Assembly (NCBI GenBank): GCA_035524335.1
Contig: DATKPE010000032.1
Coordinates: 1 to 40,809 of the forward strand
Direction of reading: 5' to 3'
Source: DATKPE01 sp035524335
Lineage (GTDB): Bacteria; Bacteroidota; Ignavibacteria; UBA10030; SZUA-254
DNA length: 40,809 nucleotides
Position 1 is the first letter of the stretch, and the number at the start of each line of letters is the position of its first letter. The position numbers and the translations under genes are program-made. Shown here in pieces: positions 26,202-34,212 of this stretch. The notes below the pieces were generated by a model. It had not been told where the DNA came from. It did not search any database and saw nothing but the letters and a program-made list of their open reading frames with translations.

Positions 26202-26765
26202 ATGATGCGATTATTGGCAGTCGAAATCGTGATGTTTCTGATGATCGATGCAGTGAATGCCCAGACCGGTCTGCCGGTCAATCAGAGCACCGTTTATGGA
26301 GGGATGGGGATGTTGCAGAAGGAACAGAGCTACTCCAACGGACCGTCGGCGCGGGAATCGTTCGTCGCGGGCGGGGCGGGATTCAGATTCGAACATTACG
26401 GTTCCCGGCAGTTTTCCTTCGGAACCGATTTTGAGGTCGACGGTTCGGACGGCGTCATTTTCGGCACATTCACCATCGATCTGGAATATGCCCTTGTTCG
26501 AAATGATCATGCACCCGGCGCCTACCTCGAGTGCGGATACGGCGTCACCGCTCCTTCAATTTTCGTGACCGAGCTCTTGCGGTTGGACGCCGGAACGTCG
26601 CATCTGGGAGGCGGGATGACATTCCCCCTCGCAGACGACCGGTTCCTCCGGATCGGCCTGTCGTACATGCGCTTCAGGTCCTACGACAATTCCAGCGGCG
26701 CCAGCTTCTCGACATACTCGGCGTTTCTCCTTACGGCCGGGTATACGATCGCATCTCTTCATTGA
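26202..26765 (+). CDS. Outer-membrane beta-barrel protein
   Basis: 187 residues with a signal peptide (LLAVEIVMFLMIDAVNAQ). The mature part is alternating hydrophobic/hydrophilic strands (VYGGMGML, FVAGGAGFRFEHYG, FSFGTDFEVDG, FTIDLEYALV, GAYLECGYG, LRIGLSYMRF, SAFLLTAGYTIASLH), consistent with about eight strands and ending in a short aromatic/hydrophobic C-terminus. AAGGAA precedes the ATG. Probably co-transcribed with the upstream propeller gene, but a partnership is inference from order alone. Confidence 0.7.
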   Translation: MMRLLAVEIVMFLMIDAVNAQTGLPVNQSTVYGGMGMLQKEQSYSNGPSARESFVAGGAGFRFEHYGSRQFSFGTDFEVDGSDGVIFGTFTIDLEYALVRNDHAPGAYLECGYGVTAPSIFVTELLRLDAGTSHLGGGMTFPLADDRFLRIGLSYMRFRSYDNSSGASFSTYSAFLLTAGYTIASLH

Positions 26766-26841
26766 TGCAGTGGAATCAACGAACAATTACGGAGACGATT
26801 CGTTCTGCGTTCCATCCCGATATATGACGACGGAGGTTCGT

Positions 26842-27165
26842 ATGATGACATTCAAAGCGTGTTCAGTATTTTGGAATAATCGACCGATTATTTCAGCCTT
26901 CTGTGCCGGGTTCTGCATCGGTATTTTTGTGCCGCTGATATACCTGCTCATGGGCGGCGACATATTCATTTTCGTTCCCCTCTGGGCGAAAATCATCTTC
27001 TACCCGGGGTTATTGACCGGGAACCTTGTCTATCCTCTCATTGGATTCTCCGGCGCAATATTCTCCGGCATAACCGCCCTCGCTCTGTTTTATGGTCTGA
27101 TCGGTATGGGGATCCGCGGGCTGATCATGACCGGCAGTAAACGAAACCGTATTCAAACACTATGA
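26842..27165 (+). CDS. Small membrane protein, three transmembrane helices
   Basis: 107 residues with hydrophobic segments about 16-34, 43-60 and 62-88, ending in a basic tail (GSKRNRIQTL). No family recognised; no conserved motif visible. The ATG at 26842 follows GGAGG by five bases, so longer in-frame starts at 26770 and 26824 are rejected. It is followed by the DUF4386 gene after 30 bases. Confidence 0.7.
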   Translation: MMTFKACSVFWNNRPIISAFCAGFCIGIFVPLIYLLMGGDIFIFVPLWAKIIFYPGLLTGNLVYPLIGFSGAIFSGITALALFYGLIGMGIRGLIMTGSKRNRIQTL

Positions 27166-27195
27166 ATCAGGTAAAGTCGACTAAGGCTCGCTGAT

Positions 27196-27909
27196 ATGAT
27201 ACAACTTCAGAAAAAAGCGCGAATCGCAGGATTTCTCTATCTTCTCGTCGCGGTCACCGGTCCCTTCGTTCTCCTCTACGTCCCCGGAAAACTGTTCGTC
27301 GCTGGGGATCCCGCGGCGACCGCCGCGAAGATCGCCGCACATCTGCCGCTCTTCCGCGCCTACATCGTGGTGGAGCTCCTCTCCGAGCTGTTTTTCATCG
27401 CCACCGTGCTGGCTCTCTTTCTTCTCTTCAAGGATACCGGACGGCGGCTCGCGTTCCTTATGCTGATACTTGTCCTGATCGACGCCCCGTCGGCATTTCA
27501 GGGAGTCGCAAACCATCTTTCCACACTATCCCTGGTGCAGGATCCGGATGCGATGACCGGTTTCGATGCGACGCAACGGGCATTCCTGTCGACAATACAG
27601 ATTACGCTCGACAGGCAGGGACTGCCGGTCTCCGAACTGTTCTGGGGATTGTGGCTTCTGCCTCTCGCGGTCCTTGTTTACCGGTCGGGTTTTCTCCCCC
27701 GGTTCCTCGGCATCTGGCTGTTTCTGAACGGCATTGCCTATGTCGTCATAAGTATGACCGGCATCCTCCTTCCGGAATACTCAGGCGTCGTGTCGACAGT
27801 CACCCTCCCGATTCTGTTCGGCGAGATTGCCTTCACCCTCTGGCTTCTGATATTCGGAGCAAAGCGATATCCGTTCGCCGCGTCGGTTCCCGGCTCCGCC
27901 CAGGGTTGA
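27196..27909 (+). CDS. DUF4386 family membrane protein
   Basis: 237 residues with about six hydrophobic segments. The start KKARIAGFLYLLVAVTGPFVLLYVPG, the AEYIVVELLSELFFIATVLALFLLF-type second helix, GLWLLPLAVLVYRSGFLPRFLG and the final helix IAFTLWLLIFGAKR match DUF4386 closely. Family function unknown. The start codon lies 30 bases after the small membrane protein gene, so the pair is likely one unit. Confidence 0.9.
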   Translation: MIQLQKKARIAGFLYLLVAVTGPFVLLYVPGKLFVAGDPAATAAKIAAHLPLFRAYIVVELLSELFFIATVLALFLLFKDTGRRLAFLMLILVLIDAPSAFQGVANHLSTLSLVQDPDAMTGFDATQRAFLSTIQITLDRQGLPVSELFWGLWLLPLAVLVYRSGFLPRFLGIWLFLNGIAYVVISMTGILLPEYSGVVSTVTLPILFGEIAFTLWLLIFGAKRYPFAASVPGSAQG

Positions 27910-27928
27910 TTCCATTTGCGGAAGAATG

Positions 27929-27960
27929 TTTGCATAAGCGGTGAAAGTTCTGTACTCTCG
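27929..27960 (+). promoter_or_regulatory. Putative promoter of the cupin gene
   Basis: TTTG at 27929-27932, a 20-base spacer and TACTCTCG at 27953-27960. Predicted start near 27967, about 60 bases before the ATG at 28026. Confidence 0.4.
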
Positions 27961-28025
27961 GATGAAGCCGTTCGGGAATGATCCGCATTCCCATGACCTT
28001 TCACCTATGACAGGCAGGAGAACCG

Positions 28026-28451
28026 ATGGAGTACAGAAAAAGATTTTCTTGTTTGAAGTGCGCCCTGATGGCGGTAATGATCGTCTTTCCGATGTTCCAG
28101 AGGGTGAATGCGCAAACCGCGGCACGCCCGGAACCGTTTCTGGCTCACCTCAGCGATACGACGACGAACTATCAGGAAATATTCCCGGGTCCGCCGAAGA
28201 CCGCATCGATGCATTCGGGACTTGTCGTCCTGACGCCGGGGACGTCGGTCGGCCGGCATTCCACAAAAAAATATGAGGAGGCGATCGTCGTCCTGTCCGG
28301 ATCGGGAGAATTCAGGGTGACGGGCGGTCCGACACTGCAGTTGAGCCCGAATTCCGTCGCCTACTGTCCCCCGAAGAGGGAGCACGATGTGGTCAATACC
28401 GGCACGGCGCCTCTCCGGTATATCTACATTGCGGCAAAACACGAAAAATAA
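28026..28451 (+). CDS. Secreted cupin-domain protein
   Basis: 141 residues. The N-terminus has a signal peptide (CALMAVMIVFPMFQRVNAQ). Cupin motif 1 reads GTSVGRHSTKKYEEAIVVLSG and motif 2 PPKREHDVVNTG, giving a partial metal-ligand set: His in GRHS, Glu in EEA, His in REHDV. The fold is a small beta-barrel, probably periplasmic; it could bind a metal or a sugar. Substrate unknown. A GGAG-type site precedes the ATG (AGGCAGGAGAACCG). It is followed by the PhnB-like gene after 75 bases. Confidence 0.85.
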   Translation: MEYRKRFSCLKCALMAVMIVFPMFQRVNAQTAARPEPFLAHLSDTTTNYQEIFPGPPKTASMHSGLVVLTPGTSVGRHSTKKYEEAIVVLSGSGEFRVTGGPTLQLSPNSVAYCPPKREHDVVNTGTAPLRYIYIAAKHEK

Positions 28452-28526
28452 ACAGGAAGATGAATTTCACGCCGGCATTACGGCAGAACCGCACACCCCG
28501 ACAACCGCCACCCCGAAGGAGCAGGC

Positions 28527-29018
28527 ATGCAGGCATTCGCAATCAACCTCTGGTTCGATACGCAGGCGAAGGAAGCCGCCGAGTTTTATGTCTCCGTCTT
28601 TCCGAATTCCCGGATGGGAAGGATGACGTACTATACGAAGGAGGGATTCGAATTTCATCATAAACCGGAGGGATCCGTGCTGACTGTCGAGTACGTCCTG
28701 AACGGCACGAAATACGTCAATCTCAACGGCGGTCCGCAGTTCAAACCGAACGAGGCGATCTCCTTTATCGTGAATTGCGACACGCAGGAGGAGACCGACC
28801 GGATGTGGGAGAAGCTGACGGAGGGGGGCGATCCGAACGCGCAGGCCTGCGGATGGCTCAAGGACAAATTCGGCGTTTCCTGGCAGGTGGTGCCGGACGG
28901 ATTTTTCGAGCTCATCGGCTCGCCCGACAAGGAGATGACCGCCCGCGTCCTGAAGGAGATGTTCACGATGAAGAAACTGGATATCAACGTTCTCCGGCGG
29001 GCGGCTCAGAAAAAATGA
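28527..29018 (+). CDS. PhnB-like VOC family protein
   Basis: 163 residues with the PhnB/3-demethylubiquinone methyltransferase-like VOC pattern: NLWFDTQAKEAAEFYVSVFPNS, then YVLNGTKYVNLNGGPQFKPN, ISFIVNCDTQEETDRMWEKL, and GWLKDKFGVSWQVVP. Such proteins are dimeric VOC folds of unknown substrate, unrelated to phosphonate chemistry despite the name. A good Shine-Dalgarno (AAGGAG) precedes the ATG. It stands between the cupin gene and a secreted protein. Confidence 0.9.
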   Translation: MQAFAINLWFDTQAKEAAEFYVSVFPNSRMGRMTYYTKEGFEFHHKPEGSVLTVEYVLNGTKYVNLNGGPQFKPNEAISFIVNCDTQEETDRMWEKLTEGGDPNAQACGWLKDKFGVSWQVVPDGFFELIGSPDKEMTARVLKEMFTMKKLDINVLRRAAQKK

Positions 29019-29153
29019 GAGAGTACTCCCGCGCTGCAATCTACCCGATGAGGTGAATTTTGCCCGGGGTACGCGCTCCCAGGAAGCAATTTGTCCGAAG
29101 CGGTAGTGAAAAACTGAAAAGGTCCGGATAGAGCATGATACGTGAGTGTCTCC

Positions 29154-29960
29154 ATGGGCAGTAAATCCATCCGAATAATTTCCTTCCTGTGTCTGGCGCT
29201 TGGAGCCCTGACCGCGATAGCCGTCTGCCGGCCGCCGGAGAGAGCCGGTTTTGTTTTCCATCGGACCGGGGGCGGACAGTGGAGGGGGGCATGCACAGTC
29301 AACACCGACGTTTTCCAGACCGCCGTCTTCACTCTCGATTCCGCCTCGTCGATAACGAGCGGCAAATGGCGCGGCGACATGAACCCCTCTGCAGTCTGGT
29401 CGGGGATTGAGACCGACTCGGGCTGGATCGATACGACGGTATCGGTAGGAGGTGTGCTGGCGAGCAAAAGAATGAAGGTCGCCGGCGGGTATGCCGATTC
29501 CACGATCGAGATCGAACTGTACCCGGGCGGTTTCGGCGTTCTCAGGAGCCAGGACGGGTGGTACGCAATTTCGGAGTATCACCGCTCCGGCCGGGAGATG
29601 ATCTTTAGCATCGACACCTCGGCGGAGGTCGCTCCAAACGCGCTCGACGGGGATATCATCAGACGCGCGGCGAACATCCTCTCTTCGGAAACGGTCTGGA
29701 ACCGGGCCGACAACCGGAACTGCGATCCGAAATCGACCGCATGGAGCATCTACTGTGCCATGGAGCGGGCCACGAGAGAGGTGACCGGCGGATTTCACCA
29801 CCGGCGCCCCGCGCTCCAGCTGATCCGGAAGATCGTGGAGGAGAGAACGGCGGGCCGGAACTACCGCCACCGGCTGATGGACTATAACAACGATCCGGCG
29901 ACCACATTCGAAGAGGTGACGAGCCTCTTCACCGAAGCCCTGAGCCGTATCCGGCGCTGA
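29154..29960 (+). CDS. Secreted conserved hypothetical protein
   Basis: 268 residues from ATG 29154 (a GTG at 29142 would add four). MGSKSIRIISFLCLALGALTAIAVC looks like a lipoprotein or secretion signal with Cys25. The mature part has a strand-rich half followed by a C-terminal helical segment with AWSIYCAMERATREVTGGFHHRRPAL and RKIVEERT. That C-terminal motif (WSIYCAM...EVTGGFHHRRPA) is a recognisable conserved pattern in proteins of unknown function. Role unknown. It ends 190 bases before katG. Confidence 0.7.
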   Translation: MGSKSIRIISFLCLALGALTAIAVCRPPERAGFVFHRTGGGQWRGACTVNTDVFQTAVFTLDSASSITSGKWRGDMNPSAVWSGIETDSGWIDTTVSVGGVLASKRMKVAGGYADSTIEIELYPGGFGVLRSQDGWYAISEYHRSGREMIFSIDTSAEVAPNALDGDIIRRAANILSSETVWNRADNRNCDPKSTAWSIYCAMERATREVTGGFHHRRPALQLIRKIVEERTAGRNYRHRLMDYNNDPATTFEEVTSLFTEALSRIRR

Positions 29961-30001
29961 ATCCGGCACGGATATCGGGTCATTCAGCCCGAGAGGGAGG
30001 G

Positions 30002-30033
30002 TTTCCGTTTCTTCGAAAGAGTTTTTATATTCC
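30002..30033 (+). promoter_or_regulatory. Putative promoter of katG
   Basis: TTTC at 30002-30005, a 20-base spacer, TATATTCC at 30026-30033. Predicted start near 30040, about 110 bases before the ATG at 30151. No clear PerR or Fur box was seen by eye. Confidence 0.4.
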
Positions 30034-30150
30034 CCTATTCCAACCGTGTACCGTGACCACATCAATCAACCATTGTCAGCGGGACGGCGGTGAAGCCTGC
30101 TCTCTGCGGGGCACTGACCGGTAGTTCACGCTGTGAAAGGAGCAAACGAT

Positions 30151-32322
30151 ATGAGCGACGAAAAAAAATGCCCGGTGTCGGGCGGAGGTACCTCGAACCG
30201 CGATTGGTGGCCGAACCAGCTGAGGCTGGATATTCTGCACCAGCATTCCTCCAAATCCAATCCGATGGAAGGGGATTTCGACTATGCGAAGGAGTTCCGG
30301 AGCCTCGATCTGGCGGCCGTCAAAAAAGACCTGGCGGCGCTCATGACAGACTCGAAGGACTGGTGGCCTGCGGATTTCGGCCATTACGGACCGCTCTTCG
30401 TCCGGATGGCATGGCACAGCGCCGGCACCTACCGAATCGGCGACGGACGCGGCGGCGGCGGAAGAGGCCAACAGCGCTTCGCCCCGCTCAACAGCTGGCC
30501 GGACAACGTCAGCCTCGACAAGGCGCGCCGCCTTCTCTGGCCGGTGAAACAGAAATACGGCCGCAAACTCTCCTGGGCCGACCTGATGATCCTCGCCGGG
30601 AACGTCGCTCTCGAGACCATGGGATTCAAAACATTCGGGTTTGCCGGCGGCCGCGAGGATGTCTGGGAACCCGATCAGGATGTCTACTGGGGCTCCGAGG
30701 CGACATGGCTTGCCGACAAGCGCTATTCGGGAGACCGCAATCTGGAGAACCCGCTCGGCGCCGTGCAGATGGGGCTGATCTATGTCAATCCCGAAGGCCC
30801 GAACGGCAACCCTGATCCGGTCGCCGCCGCGCGGGATATCCGCGAAACGTTCCGCCGCATGGCGATGAACGACGAGGAGACGGTGGCTCTCATAGCTGGC
30901 GGCCACACTTTCGGCAAGACCCACGGGGCGGGCCCGGCAACGAGCGTGGGGCCGGAACCCGAAGCGGCTCCCCTCAGCGAACAGGGTTTCGGCTGGAAGA
31001 GCAGTTTCGGATCGGGCAAAGGCGCCGATGCGATCACGAGCGGACTTGAAGTCACCTGGACCGGCACGCCGACGAAATGGAGCAATGATTTCTTCCGGAA
31101 CCTGTTCGGCTACGAATGGGAGGTGACGAAAAGCCCCGCCGGCGCACAGCAGTGGAAGCCGAAGGGCGGCGCCGGGGCAGGAACGGTGCCCCATGCGCAT
31201 GACCCGTCAAAACGGATCGCCCCCTCCATGCTCACCACCGATCTCTCGCTCCGGTACGACCCGGCATACGAGAAGATCTCGCGACGGTTCATGGAGCATC
31301 CGGATCAGTTTGCGGATGCGTTCGCGCGCGCGTGGTTCAAGCTGACGCACAGGGATATGGGCCCGCGGGCCCGCTATCTCGGCCCGGAGGTGCCCGCCGA
31401 GGAACTCATCTGGCAGGACCCGATTCCGGCTGTCAACCACAGGCTTATCGACGCCCAGGATATCGCTTCTCTGAAAAGTAAGATCCTGGCTTCGGGCCTT
31501 ACCGTGTCACAGCTGGTTTCCACGGCCTGGGCATCGGCATCGACCTTCCGCGGATCCGATAAACGGGGGGGCGCCAACGGCGCGCGTATCCGTCTTGCGC
31601 CGCAGAAGGACTGGGAGGTCAACCAGCCGTCACAGCTGGCGAAGGTTCTGAAGACGCTGGAAGGCGTTCAGAGCACGTTCAATGCGGCCCAGACCGGCGG
31701 TAAAAAAGTCTCGCTCGCCGATCTGGTCGTTCTGGGCGGATGCGCTGGAATCGAGCAGGCGGCGAAAAATGCGGGACATACCGTTACCGTTCCATTCACA
31801 CCGGGACGCATGGATGCCTCGCAGGCGCAGACCGATGTGGAATCGTTCGCGGTCCTCGAGCCAGTCGCTGACGGATTCAGGAATTACCTCAGGGTGAAAT
31901 TCAGCATCCCCGCCGAGATGTTCCTGGTCGACAGGGCTCAATTGCTGACCCTGACCGCCCCCGAAATGACCGCGCTTCTCGGCGGCATGCGCGTTCTGAA
32001 CACCAACGCCGGCCAGAACCGGCACGGCGTCTTCACGAAACGGCCGGAGTCGCTGACGAACGACTTTTTCGTCAACCTGCTCGACATGGGAACGGAGTGG
32101 AAGCCGTCTTCGAAAGACCCTGATCTCTTCGAAGGGCGGGATCGAAAATCGGGCGAGGTGAAATGGACCGCGACAAGGGTCGATCTCGTCTTCGGCTCGA
32201 ACTCCCAGCTCCGCGCCCTGGCCGAGGTGTATGCCTGCTCCGACGGCGGGATGAAACTCGTCCATGACTTCGTTGCGGTCTGGAACAAGGTGATGAATCT
32301 CGACCGCTTCGACCTCGCGTGA
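30151..32322 (+). CDS. katG: Catalase-peroxidase KatG
   Basis: 723 residues. Distal haem-pocket residues are in VRMAWHSAG: Arg85, Trp88 and His89. Tyr211 (MGLIYVNPEG) and Met237 (TFRRMAMN) are positioned as the Trp-Tyr-Met crosslink of KatG. The proximal ligand is His252 in GGHTFGKTHG. The C-terminal half is the usual haem-free duplicate. It degrades hydrogen peroxide by catalase and peroxidase activities in the cytosol and detoxifies oxidative bursts. The ATG at 30151 follows AAGGAG by seven bases; a GTG at 30133 is out-competed. It stands as a single-gene unit. Confidence 0.98.
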   Translation: MSDEKKCPVSGGGTSNRDWWPNQLRLDILHQHSSKSNPMEGDFDYAKEFRSLDLAAVKKDLAALMTDSKDWWPADFGHYGPLFVRMAWHSAGTYRIGDGRGGGGRGQQRFAPLNSWPDNVSLDKARRLLWPVKQKYGRKLSWADLMILAGNVALETMGFKTFGFAGGREDVWEPDQDVYWGSEATWLADKRYSGDRNLENPLGAVQMGLIYVNPEGPNGNPDPVAAARDIRETFRRMAMNDEETVALIAGGHTFGKTHGAGPATSVGPEPEAAPLSEQGFGWKSSFGSGKGADAITSGLEVTWTGTPTKWSNDFFRNLFGYEWEVTKSPAGAQQWKPKGGAGAGTVPHAHDPSKRIAPSMLTTDLSLRYDPAYEKISRRFMEHPDQFADAFARAWFKLTHRDMGPRARYLGPEVPAEELIWQDPIPAVNHRLIDAQDIASLKSKILASGLTVSQLVSTAWASASTFRGSDKRGGANGARIRLAPQKDWEVNQPSQLAKVLKTLEGVQSTFNAAQTGGKKVSLADLVVLGGCAGIEQAAKNAGHTVTVPFTPGRMDASQAQTDVESFAVLEPVADGFRNYLRVKFSIPAEMFLVDRAQLLTLTAPEMTALLGGMRVLNTNAGQNRHGVFTKRPESLTNDFFVNLLDMGTEWKPSSKDPDLFEGRDRKSGEVKWTATRVDLVFGSNSQLRALAEVYACSDGGMKLVHDFVAVWNKVMNLDRFDLA

Positions 32323-32448
32323 AAGCGGGCTGAACTCTGCGGCAGTGACCGGATTCGGCGGGTGTCGCACCCTGCCCGCTGATCCGGTCGTTCGCCGCGG
32401 TATAATGCATCGACACCATCACCGGTATGCCATCCGACGGAGCATCAC

Positions 32449-32859
32449 ATGAAAGCCACCGCATCCTACAAAGTGAATACATGGGAAGAACAGCCGTACG
32501 AGGAAATATCTCCCGGGATGAAGCTCACCCGGGCCTCGGTCGAATACGGCTTCACCGGCGACCTGGAAGGGAAGGGGAAGGTCGAGTATCTGATGTTCTA
32601 CAGCAGGTTTGACGCCGCCAATCCGCACAATGCAACGGCATCCTACCTTGGTCTCATCCGTTTCACCGGGGCGCTGGCGGGGAAAACCGGAAGCTTCGTC
32701 CTGACGGACAACGGCGCTTTTCAGGCCGGCACGGCACGATCGCGGCTCCTGATCGCCGACGATTCCGGTACCGGCGACCTGCGCGGAATCTCAGGCACCG
32801 GTATGTACGTTGCGGATAAGGACGGATTTCGCCTCGAACTCGACTACCGGCTTTCCTGA
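32449..32859 (+). CDS. DUF3224 domain protein
   Basis: 136 residues with the DUF3224 signature: ATASYKVNTWEEQPY, the EGKGKVEYLMFYS strand, ASYLGLIRFTGALAGKTGSFVL, and GDLRGISGTGMY near the C-terminus. The family forms a small beta-barrel like allene oxide cyclase; substrate unknown. The stretch from 32323 to 32448 is GC-rich and holds no hairpin with T-run; a TATAATGC at 32401-32408 has no good upstream box. Stands alone. Confidence 0.88.
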   Translation: MKATASYKVNTWEEQPYEEISPGMKLTRASVEYGFTGDLEGKGKVEYLMFYSRFDAANPHNATASYLGLIRFTGALAGKTGSFVLTDNGAFQAGTARSRLLIADDSGTGDLRGISGTGMYVADKDGFRLELDYRLS

Positions 32860-32967
32860 CGGTCGTCGTTCTCCCCTGGCGCCGGTGATCGCCGGCCGGT
32901 CCGGATGAATTTTATTCTCTCATGTTTTGAGCCCCAGGGCATTCCGACAATTCATTTCCCTTCCGCC

Positions 32968-34116
32968 ATGAAAATAATATCAGCATCGATCGTTTTGATA
33001 TGCGTGACCACCGCCGCGGCGATCGGACAGACGCGGCTCGTCGATTCCTGCGTCTCCTGGCTCGCCCGGAACGGTAAACCCCCTGCGGAGTATGTCGTTT
33101 CCAAATTCTCTGCGTACGACGTCGTCCTTCTCTCGGAGGACCACCGGATCCGGGAAAATCTGCTGTTCGTGCAGAGCCTCATTCCGGCGCTGTATCACGG
33201 CGGGATTTTCACCATCGGGATGGAGTTCGGCGCGAGCGAGGACCAGGCGCGCCTCGATTCGCTCGTGACGGCCCCGGTCTATGACGAGGAGCGCGCCCGG
33301 GAGATCATGTTCAGCTATAACACCGGCTGGGCGTTCCGCGAATACATGGACGTCTACCGGAAAGCGTGGGAGTTCAACCGCACCCTTCCCGCCGGAGCCC
33401 GGAAATTCCGGATCCTCAACCTGAGCTACATCTACAACTGGGAGGGGTTTTCGGGACAGAAGAACCCGGAAAACATGAAAAAAGTTTTTTACCGCGGGAA
33501 CACGGAGCGCTACCGGTTCGGGATCGTCGAACGGGAGATTCTGAACCGGGGCGGGAAAATCCTCGTCCTCACCGGGGATATCCACGCCTTCACCAGATAC
33601 CATTATCCGTGGTTCGACTATCTGGCGCCGGAGTTCGTCCGGTACGACAGCACGAGTTTCGGAAATCTTCTCTACGCTAAATACCCGGGGCGGGTTTGCT
33701 CTATTATCCTGCACCAGCCGTTTTCAAACTATATCAACCGGGAACCCGGAATGGTCTCGCCGGGGGGCGGGGCGGTCGAAGCGATCATGGCGCGCCTGGA
33801 GAATGCGCCGGTAGGGTTCGACCTTCCGGGCACGCCGCCCGGGCGTCTGCCCGACAGCAGTTATTTTTCGATGGGATATTCCGCCTTCACGCTGGCCGCA
33901 ATGTACGACGGGTATGTTTTCCTCTCCCCCATTCACCGGCTCCACGGATGCACGATCGACTCGCTCTTCGTGACTGACCGGAATTTCGCGGCTGCCGTCC
34001 GGAACACGCCCGATCCCGACTGGCGTCCGCGTCCCCGCGATCTCGCGGAATACTACCGGCAGGTCGGCGAGTATGCCGATGTCCGGAGGTGGTATGGGGA
34101 GGTGGATAAGAAATAA
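32968..34116 (+). CDS. Ere/ChaN-like (Tiki superfamily) secreted protein, paralogue of the 20042 gene
   Basis: 382 residues from ATG 32968, which begins a signal peptide (KIISASIVLICVTTAAAIGQ). Key motifs: LLSEDHR near 56, GMEFGAS near 85, and VLTGDIHAFTR (199-208). These match the Glu/His landmarks of the erythromycin-esterase/ChaN/TraB fold. It is clearly paralogous to the membrane-anchored protein at 20042, with about the same length of domain. An upstream in-frame ATG (32905) would add 21 residues of no signal character. Substrate unknown. The amidohydrolase gene follows after about 100 bases. Confidence 0.75.
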   Translation: MKIISASIVLICVTTAAAIGQTRLVDSCVSWLARNGKPPAEYVVSKFSAYDVVLLSEDHRIRENLLFVQSLIPALYHGGIFTIGMEFGASEDQARLDSLVTAPVYDEERAREIMFSYNTGWAFREYMDVYRKAWEFNRTLPAGARKFRILNLSYIYNWEGFSGQKNPENMKKVFYRGNTERYRFGIVEREILNRGGKILVLTGDIHAFTRYHYPWFDYLAPEFVRYDSTSFGNLLYAKYPGRVCSIILHQPFSNYINREPGMVSPGGGAVEAIMARLENAPVGFDLPGTPPGRLPDSSYFSMGYSAFTLAAMYDGYVFLSPIHRLHGCTIDSLFVTDRNFAAAVRNTPDPDWRPRPRDLAEYYRQVGEYADVRRWYGEVDKK

Positions 34117-34212
34117 GGAGATGCGCCGGGATGGAATCGGCGGTGCAGTGCCGGGCCGGTGAATGCAACCTTCCCCGGCTGTATCCGGTCTAACCGGTAT
34201 GGCGACCCGCGA

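Noticed and set aside
28467..30065. Leftward frame of 532 codons
   Set aside because: It spans two good forward genes (PhnB-like and the secreted protein) and their gap, with no domain pattern.
2302..34158. Integron or cassette array
   Set aside because: Gene content fits, but intergenic sequences share no repeated attC-like folds and no integrase is present; isolated RYYYAAC matches are chance.
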